DNA from: an uncultured Collinsella sp. | GTDB lineage: Bacteria > Actinomycetota > Coriobacteriia > Coriobacteriales > Coriobacteriaceae | Direction of reading: 5' to 3' | Assembly (NCBI GenBank): GCA_934668695.1 | Contig: CAKUOD010000012.1 | Span: 1 to 64,000, forward strand | Length of the DNA stretch: 64,000 bases | Shown here: piece by piece, positions 17,814 through 27,900 of the stretch | Numbering within the stretch: position 1 is the first letter of the stretch | Layout: every line of letters starts with the position of its first letter | Notes under the pieces: model-generated | What the model saw: the letters and a program-made list of their open reading frames with translations, nothing else | What the model was told of the DNA's origin: nothing | Databases searched by the model: none | Translations under genes and position numbers: made by a program

Positions 17814-19454
17814 TTGGGGCTGTTTGGTTCACACGAGAGGCGCGACGCGGACCGGGCGCGCCAGCTTTTTGAGACGGCGCTTGCAGAGCAGGGGCTCAAT
17901 GTTGGGTTTGTTTTGCGTGCCAGCGACTTGCTTCCCCTTTATATCACGCCAAATTTTGAGCGTGTGTTCGGCGTATCGCCGGAGCGGTATCGTGACGATA
18001 TCGAGACACTCTACCGGTACATTCCCGATGACGATCGCGTTCGCATGCAGCGACAGATAAGGGATTGGGACCACGCGGCCCCCTTGGATCTGATTTGTTC
18101 CTACAACGGGCCTGGGCAGGAAAAGCCGCGCAATATTCGCTTCTCGCTTGCGCTCGTTCAAAACGCAACGCAATATCTCATCACGGCGGTCGACGTGACC
18201 GCCGAAACCGCGCGCATCGCTAAGGCGGAGTCCGAGCGCGACCGCGCGGTTGAGACCGCCAACGCTCGCACGGACTTTATGAATCAGATGAGCCACGAGA
18301 TTCGCACCCCGCTCAATGGCATCGAGGGCATGATTTCGCTTGCCCGCGAGCATCATGCGGACGAGCCACGTCTGATGGATGACCTGTCCCGTGCTTCGCA
18401 GCTCTCGGCCTATCTGCTGTCCCTTATCAACGACATGCTCGACATGAGCCGCCTGAACAGCGGCCGTGTCCGAATCGATGAGGCGCCGTTCGACATGCGC
18501 CTGTTTGTCGCCGAGCTCGAGCGCATGTTTACCTCGCAGGCGGCCGACAAGGGACTCAAGTATTCGGTTGCACTCGAGGACTGCGAAAACGTCTTTGTGG
18601 TGGGCGACCGCATGCGCCTGTCGCAGGTCGTGATCAACTTTATCTCCAACGCGCTCAAGTTTACCGAGAGCGGCGGTAGCGTTGCCGTCAGCATTCGCGA
18701 GATGTATCGCTCGGAAAACGGCGTGAGCTTTATGCTGCGCGTGCGCGATACGGGCAAGGGCATGGACCCGCGCTACATCAGCAAGATTTTTAAGCCGTTT
18801 GAGCAGGAGGACCGCACCATTGCGCGTCGCTACGGCGGAACGGGCCTGGGCATGGCCATTACGAGCGCGCTCGTCGACCTTATGGGCGGCGAGATCGTCG
18901 TGGACACCGAGCTCGGGCGCGGGTCGACGTTTTCGGCCTACATTCCACTGCGCTTGGCGACGCCAGAGCAGGTTGAGGGCCTTAAGCTCAAAGAGCAGAC
19001 GCTCGAGACGGCGCCCGATTCCATCGGCTCGACGTTTACCTATCAGTTTGACGGCAAACGATTCCTGCTGGCGGAGGATAACGAGATCAATGCCATGATT
19101 GTGGTTGAGTTGCTGGCCAGGCGGGGCGCCGCGGTCGACCGCGCCGAGAACGGCCAGGCGGTCGTCGACCGGTTCCGAAGCATGCCCGTGGGCACGTACG
19201 ACGCGATCCTCATGGATATCCAGATGCCCGTGCTCAACGGTTGGGGAGCGGCAGAGCAAATCCGAGCCCTCGAGCGCGAGGACGCCGCCGCCATTCCCAT
19301 CATCGCGCTTTCGGCCAACGACTACACCGAGGACGTAGAGCGCTCGCGCAAGGCGGGCATGAACGGACACGTGGGTAAGCCTATCGACCTGAATGTTTTG
19401 AAGGCACAGCTGGCGGCCGCGACGGCCGAGGCAGCTTATCGAGGAAATGAGTAA
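17814..19454 (+). CDS. Soluble PAS hybrid sensor histidine kinase
   Basis: The 546-residue protein has no signal peptide or transmembrane helix, so it is cytoplasmic. Domains in order are a PAS-like sensor (about residues 25-135), HisKA (MNQMSHEIRTPLNG, His161), HATPase_c (ISNALKFTESGG ... YGGTGLGMAI, about 255-385) and a receiver (LLAEDNEIN ... ILMDIQMPVLNGW, Asp468, about 405-530). The start is TTG at 17814 with AGGGGG 4 nt upstream inside an inverted repeat. It is the first gene of a five-gene operon; the MoxR gene begins 2 bp after its stop. No separate output regulator adjoins, so it may signal by phosphotransfer to a distant partner. Confidence 0.9.
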   Translation: MGLFGSHERRDADRARQLFETALAEQGLNVGFVLRASDLLPLYITPNFERVFGVSPERYRDDIETLYRYIPDDDRVRMQRQIRDWDHAAPLDLICSYNGPGQEKPRNIRFSLALVQNATQYLITAVDVTAETARIAKAESERDRAVETANARTDFMNQMSHEIRTPLNGIEGMISLAREHHADEPRLMDDLSRASQLSAYLLSLINDMLDMSRLNSGRVRIDEAPFDMRLFVAELERMFTSQAADKGLKYSVALEDCENVFVVGDRMRLSQVVINFISNALKFTESGGSVAVSIREMYRSENGVSFMLRVRDTGKGMDPRYISKIFKPFEQEDRTIARRYGGTGLGMAITSALVDLMGGEIVVDTELGRGSTFSAYIPLRLATPEQVEGLKLKEQTLETAPDSIGSTFTYQFDGKRFLLAEDNEINAMIVVELLARRGAAVDRAENGQAVVDRFRSMPVGTYDAILMDIQMPVLNGWGAAEQIRALEREDAAAIPIIALSANDYTEDVERSRKAGMNGHVGKPIDLNVLKAQLAAATAEAAYRGNE

Positions 19455-19456
19455 CC

Positions 19457-20410
19457 GTGATCGTCGAACAGTCCAACAGCATCATCAACGAAGTGAGCCG
19501 TGCCCTGTTGGGCAAGCGCGAGGTGATCGAGAAGGCTTTGATGGCCATCTACGCTGGCGGCCATATCCTGCTCGAGGATGTGCCCGGCACCGGCAAGACC
19601 ACGCTGGCGCTGGCGCTGTCCCGTGCGCTGGGCCTGGACTTTAAGCGCGTGCAGTTTACGCCCGACACGCTGCCCTCGGACATTACGGGCTTTACGATGT
19701 ACGATCGCGATGCCGGTACGTTCCGCTTTGTGTGGGGCGCGGTGAACTGCAACCTGCTGCTGGGCGACGAGATCAACCGTACCAGCGCAAAGACGCAGTC
19801 GGCCCTGCTCGAGGTTATGGAAGAGCGCGCTGTGACTATCGATGGCCAGACGCATCCGGTGCCGCGCCCCTTTGTGTGCGTCGCGACCGAGAACCCGGTG
19901 GGTTCGGCGGGTACTCAGCCCCTGCCCGATAGCCAGCTCGACCGCTTTATGGTCCGCCTGTCCGTGGGCTATCCGTCGCGCCAGGACCAGATCGATATCC
20001 TCAAGGCTCGCCGTTACGCCAACCCGCTCGACGATATTAAGCCCATGGTCGCCTGCGATGACTTGCTCGATATCCAAAACTATCTGGGCAACGTGCAGGT
20101 CGCCGATACGGTGCTGGACTATATCGTTCGCCTGTGCGAGGCGACTCGCGAGGATACGCTGGTGGAGCTGGGCGTGAGCCCCCGCGGTGTTATCGCCCTT
20201 ACCCGTATGGCGCGTGCCTGCGCGCTCATTCGCGAGCGCGACTACGTGGTGCCCGAGGACGTGCGCGAGGTCTTTACATCCGTCTGCGCCCATCGCCTTG
20301 TTTTGCGCCCCCAGGCCCGAATCGAGTCGATTACCGCCGAGGACGTTCTCGACCGTATTCTGGCTGCCGTTCCCGCTCCGTCCATGGGTCAGGTTCGCGG
20401 TCGCTCCTAG
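19457..20410 (+). CDS. MoxR-family AAA+ ATPase
   Basis: The 317-residue ATPase has Walker A EDVPGTGKTTLA (about residues 40-51), the family phrase RVQFTPDTLPSDITGF, Walker B LLLGDEINRTSAKTQSALLE (about 102-121), a sensor 1 region VCVATENPV and a C-terminal lid domain. MoxR ATPases act as chaperones for assembling or activating membrane or VWA-domain complexes. Almost always a DUF58 gene and often a transglutaminase gene follow, exactly as here. The start is GTG at 19457 after GAGGAAAT. The gap to the kinase gene is 2 bp. Confidence 0.93.
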   Translation: MIVEQSNSIINEVSRALLGKREVIEKALMAIYAGGHILLEDVPGTGKTTLALALSRALGLDFKRVQFTPDTLPSDITGFTMYDRDAGTFRFVWGAVNCNLLLGDEINRTSAKTQSALLEVMEERAVTIDGQTHPVPRPFVCVATENPVGSAGTQPLPDSQLDRFMVRLSVGYPSRQDQIDILKARRYANPLDDIKPMVACDDLLDIQNYLGNVQVADTVLDYIVRLCEATREDTLVELGVSPRGVIALTRMARACALIRERDYVVPEDVREVFTSVCAHRLVLRPQARIESITAEDVLDRILAAVPAPSMGQVRGRS

Positions 20411-20434
20411 CGACGCGTAGCTGCCCGCGCCTGC

Positions 20435-20440
20435 TATAAC
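20435..20440 (+). promoter_or_regulatory. TATAAC element 4 nt before the DUF58 start codon
   Basis: The element ends 4 nt before the ATG at 20445. No Shine-Dalgarno sequence is present in the 34-bp gap, so an internal leaderless promoter is possible. Confidence 0.35.
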
Positions 20441-20444
20441 GCCC

Positions 20445-21617
20445 ATGATTATCAACAAGATCACTTATGTAGCATCCGTCGTGCTCCTGCTCGTCGTGTT
20501 TGTGCTTACCGCCAATGCGGCCGCACTCGCTGCGGCATTGGCATTGATAGCCATGCCCGTCATTACGGTGGTCGCATGCCGCGCGAGCGTGGCCTCGCTC
20601 AAGATTGGCTTTGAGCTTCCCCGTTCATGCGTTGTGGACTCGCCGCTGGTGCTTCGTATGACGCTTGACCGCCCCACGCTGTTTCGTGGCCGCGTGGAGC
20701 TGGTGTTCTCGGTGCGCAACCTGCTGACGGGAGCACTTACGACCTATCCGGTCAGCTTGGCGCCCGCCGCCAGCAGGCCGGCTGAGTTTAACCTTGAGCT
20801 TGATTCGTCGATTTGCGGCGCGCGCGTCATTGCGCTCGATACCGCACGCCTTGTCGACGAGATGGGCTTTACCTCGCTTGCGCTCGACGGCGTTTCGTAC
20901 CGCGAGACCTTTACCGTGTATCCCCAGGTGGTTGATATCCAGGTCGATCCTCGCCAGAGTACATCGGCCAGTCTTGAGGGCGTCAGCTATGACCCCCATC
21001 GCAGCGGCCAGGATCCCTCCGAGGTCTTTGATCTGCGTTCGTATCGCGAAGGCGATTCGGTCAAATCGATTCATTGGAAGCTGTCGACGCGTTTTGACGA
21101 TGTGCTGGTGCGAGAGGCCTCTCGTCCGCAAGATCATGCCATTGCGATTCTGTTTGGGATATTCGCGCGCGATTTTGAGGAATCTGAGCGGCCCCAGGTG
21201 CTGTCCGCCGCGCTGGGCCTTACCGCATCGGTGAGCCTGTCGCTCATGCGTCTTGGCTACCACCATGTGGTAGTGGCGACAGGAGGCAGCGCTTTGACTG
21301 CATATCCGGTCGACAACCGCCGTGGATTCAACGAGATGCTCGATGCCCTTGCTTCGACTCCGCTTGCGCTGGATTATCCCACGTCGTATGAGCGGTATTC
21401 GAAGATTGTGGCAAGCAGGGGTATTAGCAAAACCGTGCTGGTGACAGCCGGCGCTGATGATGCCGCTTTTATTGATATGGGCAAAATGGCTGACCTGTCA
21501 GTGCTCCATGTGTCGGATTCCGTTGAGTCGTATAGCGTCGAGCGTGGCCCCAGCTACCTCATCACCCACTGCCCTGCCTCGATGGATCCTGCTCGCATAA
21601 AGAGCCTGGAGGTCTAG
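20445..21617 (+). CDS. DUF58 domain membrane protein
   Basis: Two adjacent N-terminal transmembrane helices (about residues 7-45) precede a beta-rich part. The DUF58 signature follows: FDLRSYREGDSVKSIHWKLS (about 194-213), then VLVREASRP. The rest resembles a degenerate VWA-like fold. DUF58 proteins are genetically linked to MoxR ATPases and are thought to be their client or scaffold at the membrane, with roles in envelope integrity known for some members. No ribosome site precedes the ATG, unlike the neighbours. The transglutaminase-like gene starts 1 bp after the stop. Confidence 0.88.
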   Translation: MIINKITYVASVVLLLVVFVLTANAAALAAALALIAMPVITVVACRASVASLKIGFELPRSCVVDSPLVLRMTLDRPTLFRGRVELVFSVRNLLTGALTTYPVSLAPAASRPAEFNLELDSSICGARVIALDTARLVDEMGFTSLALDGVSYRETFTVYPQVVDIQVDPRQSTSASLEGVSYDPHRSGQDPSEVFDLRSYREGDSVKSIHWKLSTRFDDVLVREASRPQDHAIAILFGIFARDFEESERPQVLSAALGLTASVSLSLMRLGYHHVVVATGGSALTAYPVDNRRGFNEMLDALASTPLALDYPTSYERYSKIVASRGISKTVLVTAGADDAAFIDMGKMADLSVLHVSDSVESYSVERGPSYLITHCPASMDPARIKSLEV

Positions 21618-21618
21618 C

Positions 21619-23931
21619 ATGAACTTTAGGACTCTCGCCTCGGCAGATGGCATCGGCTCCAACCATCGCATCGTCGACGTCTTCCTGTCGATCGTTCCGA
21701 CGGCTTTGCTCGCCGCGGCCTTTTCCTGCGCGATTGGCAATTGTTTTAGTGCTGCCTGTTTGGGAATGTTGCTGACGGCAAGTGTCATTACGTCTGTTGT
21801 GATGAGCGCCATGGGCGTTTTGCTTGCTTCGAGGCAACCGTCCCGTACCGTGGCGATAATCGTTGCGTCCGCGACGCTCGTCTGCATGTTGATGCTCCCG
21901 CCGGCGCGCGCGGGCTTCTATGCGTTCATCAACGTTATCATCGCTCACCTCAATTCGATATTCGGTTTGTACCTTCCGCTTGTCGCCGGTGCTGGCTTGC
22001 TGTGCGAATCGATGACGTTTTCCCTGCTGGGCGGCCTGTTTGCCGGTTCGTGCAGTTGGCTTTTTGTAAGCCTGAGTGTTTCGTGGCCCACGCTTTTAAT
22101 CGTCGTTGTCTGCGGTGTTGAATCCATGGTGCTGCAGCTTGGTGATTCCGCAGTGGCGATGGCATTGGGCGTTGCAGGCTGGTTGGTCCAGTGCCGCACG
22201 TGTGAGCTGCAGGGTTCTACCGTTCGGCTGTCCCAGGTTGTTGTCGGACTCGGTGGCCTTTGCGCCGCCTGCGGTGTTCTTTTTTCGCTGACGTCTGCTT
22301 TTGTGCAGCCGATGCCTGCGTTGTCCGCCATGTCCTCAACGGCGGTCAGCGCTATCGACAAGTTCCGGTTTGGTAGCGATACGTTGCCCGAGGGCGACCT
22401 TTCCCAAGCGTCGGATATGAACGAGGGCACGGCAACCACGCTGTCGTTGACAACAGACAGGGCACTTGGCGATGACCTGCTCATGAAGGGTTTTGTGGGC
22501 AGTACGTTCGATGGCACCTCTTGGCATCGCGGGGATTGGGTGTCCTATGAGGGCGAATGGTCTGGTGTGCGCGAATGGATGCGGAAGAATGGCCTGACGG
22601 TCGCCGAGCAGCGTGCGGCATTTGATACCACGGCAGAGCGCGAGGGCAAAGATGCCGTCGAGACGGCAAAGATCTCGGTCAACGCTTCGGGTGCCAACCG
22701 CCGATACGCCTATGCGCCTTATACGCTGCGTTCGCTAAGTGGTGTCGATGCAATGCTTACCGGCTCTACGATTACGTGCTCCGGCTTGATGCCTTCGAAG
22801 ACATATGCGGTAATCGTGGACAATGTGCCTGCGGCGAGCGCTATTACCGATTCGACATGGCTGGCATCGTCGGAGAGCGCGTACGCAAAGAGCGAGCGGG
22901 TGTACGCCTCATTTGTTCGCGAGCACTATCTGGATATCGACGATGATGAGCGCGGCGCAGTCGAGGAGTACCTGTTCGCGAGCGATAGCTGGGATGCGAA
23001 CGCGAATGTATCGGAGGCGGCGGTCGTTAGCCGTGTGCGTACCATGCTTTCTGCGCTTGCAAGTGATACGGATAATCCGCCGACATATGCCGAAGCCGGG
23101 ACGTTCACCAAGTGGTTTTTGGGTACGGCGCACGAGGGCAATTCGGCATATTTTGCCACGGTGGCAACGCTTGCGTTTAGGTCGCAGGGGATTCCGGCGC
23201 GCTATGTCGAGGGGTATCGGGCTTCGGACGAACGAATCGCCCGCGCATATCATTCCGGCAGTACGCTTTACTTGACGGCTGCCGATGCCCATGCCTGGAC
23301 CGAGGTGTATCTGGATGGTCAGGGCTGGACTCCTGTCGAGGTCACGCCTGGGTACTACAGCCAGTCACTCGATGCGGACAAGATTGTTGACGTGGGCGAA
23401 GCATGGAGTAACGGTACCAACGATTCGACGCTCGATGTGGGCACGGTCGCCGGCAAGGCCGAGAAAAAGCGCGACAAGGTTACGGCTAACGAGCGCAAGG
23501 CGTCTGTCGCGGTAAAGGCGGGTGCCGCCGCGCTTGCCTTTGTCGCTTTGATGTCGCTTGCCCTGCTTGTTCGCATGCTTGTGGTGCGCCATCGACGCGC
23601 GCGGGATCTTTCGAATGACGATCAGGACATTTGCATCCCGGCGCTCTATAGCTACTTGGTGCTCGTGATGGAGCAGAGCGGAGTTGCGGCTTTTGACGAG
23701 ACCAAGCCACTCGAATGTCTTGATTCCTTTGCCGAGATATTCCCCTCGGTCGATCCTTGGGAGTATCGTCGAGTCATTCGGCTCTACCAGGCCTATGTCT
23801 TTGGCGGGCACGCGCTTAAACCCAACGAGCTGCGTACCCTTCGTCGCTTTGCCGAGCGTCTGCATCAGAACATGCCGACGCCAAAGAATGTAATTGAACA
23901 CTTCCGTCGCTGCGTGCTGCATGCGTTATAG
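21619..23931 (+). CDS. Membrane transglutaminase-fold (TgpA-like) protein with altered catalytic residues
   Basis: About six transmembrane helices (residues 15-215) lead into an extracytoplasmic region. A transglutaminase-like core (about 485-585), a further helix (about 632-655) and a cytoplasmic tail follow. The core contains RSQGIPARYVEGYR and HAWTEVYLDGQGWTPVEVTPG. In TgpA-like proteins the nucleophile is the Cys in GYCxxFA; here that segment reads GNSAYFA, so the position is Ser509. His558 is kept, and the usual Asp aligns with Glu574. The protein may be a non-catalytic binding or scaffolding member. It sits in the standard MoxR-DUF58-transglutaminase order. Confidence 0.87.
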   Translation: MNFRTLASADGIGSNHRIVDVFLSIVPTALLAAAFSCAIGNCFSAACLGMLLTASVITSVVMSAMGVLLASRQPSRTVAIIVASATLVCMLMLPPARAGFYAFINVIIAHLNSIFGLYLPLVAGAGLLCESMTFSLLGGLFAGSCSWLFVSLSVSWPTLLIVVVCGVESMVLQLGDSAVAMALGVAGWLVQCRTCELQGSTVRLSQVVVGLGGLCAACGVLFSLTSAFVQPMPALSAMSSTAVSAIDKFRFGSDTLPEGDLSQASDMNEGTATTLSLTTDRALGDDLLMKGFVGSTFDGTSWHRGDWVSYEGEWSGVREWMRKNGLTVAEQRAAFDTTAEREGKDAVETAKISVNASGANRRYAYAPYTLRSLSGVDAMLTGSTITCSGLMPSKTYAVIVDNVPAASAITDSTWLASSESAYAKSERVYASFVREHYLDIDDDERGAVEEYLFASDSWDANANVSEAAVVSRVRTMLSALASDTDNPPTYAEAGTFTKWFLGTAHEGNSAYFATVATLAFRSQGIPARYVEGYRASDERIARAYHSGSTLYLTAADAHAWTEVYLDGQGWTPVEVTPGYYSQSLDADKIVDVGEAWSNGTNDSTLDVGTVAGKAEKKRDKVTANERKASVAVKAGAAALAFVALMSLALLVRMLVVRHRRARDLSNDDQDICIPALYSYLVLVMEQSGVAAFDETKPLECLDSFAEIFPSVDPWEYRRVIRLYQAYVFGGHALKPNELRTLRRFAERLHQNMPTPKNVIEHFRRCVLHAL

Positions 23932-23946
23932 AGGGAGTAGATCTGC

Positions 23947-24912
23947 GTGATATCTAAGAAGCCTCAACATATGGCCTCGCGTAAAAGCGCTGCCGCCGCA
24001 CGACTTAAAAAGCCACAGGTCGAGCACTTGCTGGATAATGGCAAGCGTGCTGTCGATAACGTGGCACGCCGTGTTGTACTGCCCTCCGCCTCGCGCATGG
24101 TAGCCGTGGCGGCTTCGGTGGCAGCGGTCGGCGCATTTGGCGTTGGTGCGTTTGAGCTGGCACAAAATGGCCTGAACTTTGACCCTTCCTCATATATTGC
24201 GACCTATGCCCATGGTGATGCCGCGTCTGACGAGGCCTATCGAATCAGTTCGACTTCGACCGACGCCGAGGCGAATCGGCACGACGACCAGAGCGATCGT
24301 GAAGATACGAGTGCCCGCGAACAGGAGGCCTCGCTTGCCGATGTGCCGACGCAGGCCAATTTGACGAGCCAAAGCGGAACGACTGCCTATAACGTTACGG
24401 GCAATGCCAATGGCTCCGGTGTGACGGTTGCAGGAGGCGCTGGTGGCAATGGAACGGGCGGCGGTGCCTCTGCGGGTGGCGTTCTTGGTCCCGTGATCAA
24501 CGCTGGTGGCGGTGTGGGCGGCAACGGCGGCGGTGGCGGTTCCGGCACCGGTGGCGGCTCTGGTACGGGCGGCTCGACCAACTCGACGGCGAATTCCTAT
24601 AAATATCTGCTGCAGGACCCCACGCCCCAAAAGGGCGCACCCATGGGTGACACGACGTTTTTTACGCAGTTTAACGGTGCGGCTGGATTGGTCGATCCCA
24701 ATGAGGTGCAGATTTCACCCATGGAGGATGCAATCTACGATGGACAGATGCTCGATGCCTGGACGCTGTTCTGCGCCATGGATGTGCACTGGAGCGACGA
24801 CATCGGTATGTACTATCTTGCATGCGAGAAAGATGAGTTTTCCTCCTATCCGTATTTTCGCGTGAACTCATGGACGAATGCCTCCGGGGAACAGAATCCG
24901 ACGCTGTGCTAA
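23947..24912 (+). CDS. N-terminal part of an interrupted large surface protein
   Basis: The 321-residue product starts at GTG 23947 with GAGGGAG nearby. It has a basic cytoplasmic N terminus (about residues 1-45) and one membrane helix (about 48-70) that would export the remainder. A Ser/Asp-rich stretch follows, then a glycine-rich linker (about 155-205) and the start of a folded domain. It ends at TAA 24910-24912 immediately after a folded-looking segment. The next codons continue in the same frame without a stop for another 1095 codons, so the ORF at 24922-28197 looks like the rest of this protein. It is the last gene of the kinase-MoxR-DUF58 operon. Confidence 0.7.
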   Translation: MISKKPQHMASRKSAAAARLKKPQVEHLLDNGKRAVDNVARRVVLPSASRMVAVAASVAAVGAFGVGAFELAQNGLNFDPSSYIATYAHGDAASDEAYRISSTSTDAEANRHDDQSDREDTSAREQEASLADVPTQANLTSQSGTTAYNVTGNANGSGVTVAGGAGGNGTGGGASAGGVLGPVINAGGGVGGNGGGGGSGTGGGSGTGGSTNSTANSYKYLLQDPTPQKGAPMGDTTFFTQFNGAAGLVDPNEVQISPMEDAIYDGQMLDAWTLFCAMDVHWSDDIGMYYLACEKDEFSSYPYFRVNSWTNASGEQNPTLC

Positions 24913-24921
24913 AGCCAGCCG

Positions 24922-27900
24922 TTGACGGTAAGTGTTTCGCTGCGTCTGTCGCAAGATGCGGCATGGACAACGCGCACGGTAACCATTCAGCCGTCGCAAT
25001 CGTGTCTGTTTGTGGTGGGCGAGCCCGATTCGAGCGGGCAGCGTGATGTGATTTGGAACACGCTGAGTTCCAAAGCGAACTTGCTGAGCGTTAACACGCA
25101 GGAAGCTTTCATGAAGCAGGCGGGTCATGTCGATTCGGACGGGTATTTGAACGCCCTGCTGCAGGGTTGGCGCGAAGATGAGACATCTGTTCCGTACTTC
25201 TATACGTTGACGCCTGGCCGGCATGTGGTGATTCCCGGCGATGTTGTGCCGATTGATTCCGCCTATAAGGTGCGTTTCCAGGGATATTCGCTCGATGGCA
25301 GCTATCGTTTGGACAATGATGCCACGAGCTCCAATAATTCGCGTTTGCAGACGCTTGTAGATGTCGACGAATCTGCGGTGTCGGTCGACGGCGACGTCGA
25401 GACCCTGCGCGTACCCCAGGGCGTGCAAGCGGTCGATGCCTATACCGATAGCCGCCAGCGCGAGGGCTTTACCTGGCAGGTCAACAATCTGGAGCTGCCG
25501 TCCTCGACGCTCTACGTTAACGTAAATGCCGGTTTTCAGGTGCTCGATGCCTACCATGTTGCGTCGGACAATCCCGTCTATGCCGCTACCGATGACGGCA
25601 TCCTGACCTCTCAAGACGGTCAAGAGTATCTAGGCATTCCGTATAACACGCGCGAACTCAACGTTCCTGCTGGTGTTACCAACGTTGTCGTGCCTGACCG
25701 CAATAAGCTCGACCGCATTGTTCTACATGCGTCTAAAGAGGGCGAGCTGCCCCAAATCGACGTGAGCGAGCTGCGGGACTGCACCCTTGTGGTTGACGAT
25801 GGCGTTCTGCTCGATTTTATTACCGCGCATGCGAGCGAGTTGGATGATGCCTACAGCGTGTACCTCGCCTCGGCGAGCAACCCCAAAGTGCAGTTTATGT
25901 ACTCGCAGGGCCTGGTATATAGCTTGGACTCACAGATGGAAAGCGACCTGTACTGCGTGCTCGACACGGGTTCCAATATCGCCCTGGTGCAGATTTCCAA
26001 CACCATTATGAAGGGCGCCTTTGCGGGCAATACTTCGGTCGATACGTTGGTGCTCATGCCATGGTTTGGTGACAAGGTGACGCTCGAGGACGGCAGCCTT
26101 GCGGGCGGCTCGGTGCAGACCATTGTGTGCGCAACCGACGAGCAGGTTGCGTATGTCGAGCAGCATAAGGCTGCTGCCGGTGCGCCTGATGCGCGGGTGA
26201 TCAAGGTGGGCCTGTCGCGGGAGGGATACCTCTATTACGACAACGACGGCGAGACGATTCTGCTGTCTGCCGCGGGCGATGAGGACGGTAATCTACCTGC
26301 GACCTTTGACGGCACGTTGCATACAGACGACGGCAAGCAGCTCAAAGTGGACGCCATCGCACCGTACGCCTTCTCGGGCGATGCGGAGCTCATGTTTGTC
26401 AACCTGGGCGAGCATACGAGCGAGATCGGTCGCAACGCGTTTGAGAACTGCCAGAACCTGCAAGGCGTGTTCTTTGGGACGTCCGATAGCATCGAAGTGG
26501 GGGCCGATGCCTTTAAGGGCTGTACGGGCCTGGGCTTCGTGGCATCGCGTGCCAAAAGGGCTTCGTTTGCCACGACCGAGAATCCCAATTCGGCCGGCTG
26601 CACCTGGTATGCGCCCGATGGCGAGTTGCAGGGCTACGACAGCCGCTTTGTCACCATCGACGGCATTTCCGATTTTGGTTGCGATGCTCCAAGCGACGAC
26701 GCTGTCCTTCTCTACGGCTATTTAGATGACGATGCGGAAGGCAAGCCAAGCATCTTGCTCGGTGCGCCTTCGGTGCTCAACGGAACGATTGGGCTGCTGC
26801 CGAGTACGACTGAGATCTTTGGCGGCTATTCCTTGTCCGGCGCCAAGGACCTGCCCGGCGCCTTTGAGGGAACCGGAGGCGTGTGGGATATCGATTGGAC
26901 TTCGGCTCCCCATCTGGCGTATATCGATCGCTATGCCTTTAGGAATTCTGGCATCGCGGGCGACCTGAACATCGACCTTCCCGATAACGATATTCATGTC
27001 GGTGTGTCGGCGTTCGATGGCTGTACGAACCTTACGTCCGTGTCTCTGCACGCGGCGACGATGGAAATCAACGACCAGGCATTCACGAATTGCCCGAGGC
27101 TCACGAGCGCATCGTTCGTGGCGGACACCAAGGGCGACTACGACGCAGCTACGGGCATGGGCTCTCGCAACTATCTGGCGTCATCGGTGTTTGGCAATGA
27201 TGCCAACTTTAATAACCTGACCGTCGGCGCTGGTATTGCGACGCTGGGCTATCCGTCGCCGGGCGTGGGTTTCTTCTTTGACGGCGCAACCGATGCCGAA
27301 GAAGAAGCCGGTCGCGTTCATCTGTCGGTGCCCCGTGGCATGGAGCAGGACTACCTCAATGCGTGGGTCTACGGATTTGTCGGCTACGACGACTACGACA
27401 CGTATTTCGAAGAAGTCTATTGGAATATGTACTTGGATTTCTATATGGGGACGGGTCCGGAGCCGACGGTCGAGGCGATCGAGGCACAGATGGCTGCAAA
27501 TCTGTTGGAACCCGAGAATCGCCTGCGAACCATGATGGGGCTGCCGCTGGTCGAGTCTTCTACGGTTATCCCGGCGGGTGGCGATGCACCCGAGAGCGAT
27601 GAATGGAAGATCGAGGACAACGGTGACGGGACCGCCACGCTGGTCTCGGCACCGTCCGATGTCGAGCGGGCCGATCTGGCGAGCGTGTTGACGGGGCCAA
27701 CCGTAATCGCCTCGAACGCCTTCTCGCGCTGCTCGAACCTCACCGAGATTGCGCTGTGCGATAAGGTGATCGGCATCCAGAGCGGTGCGTTTATGGGCTG
27801 TAGCGGCGTGACGGTAACGCTGCCTTCCGGCTGTCCACTGCCAGAGCTACTGGGCGGGACGGAGAGCATGCCGTTCTCGTTTGGCGGCAGCGTGGTGCTC

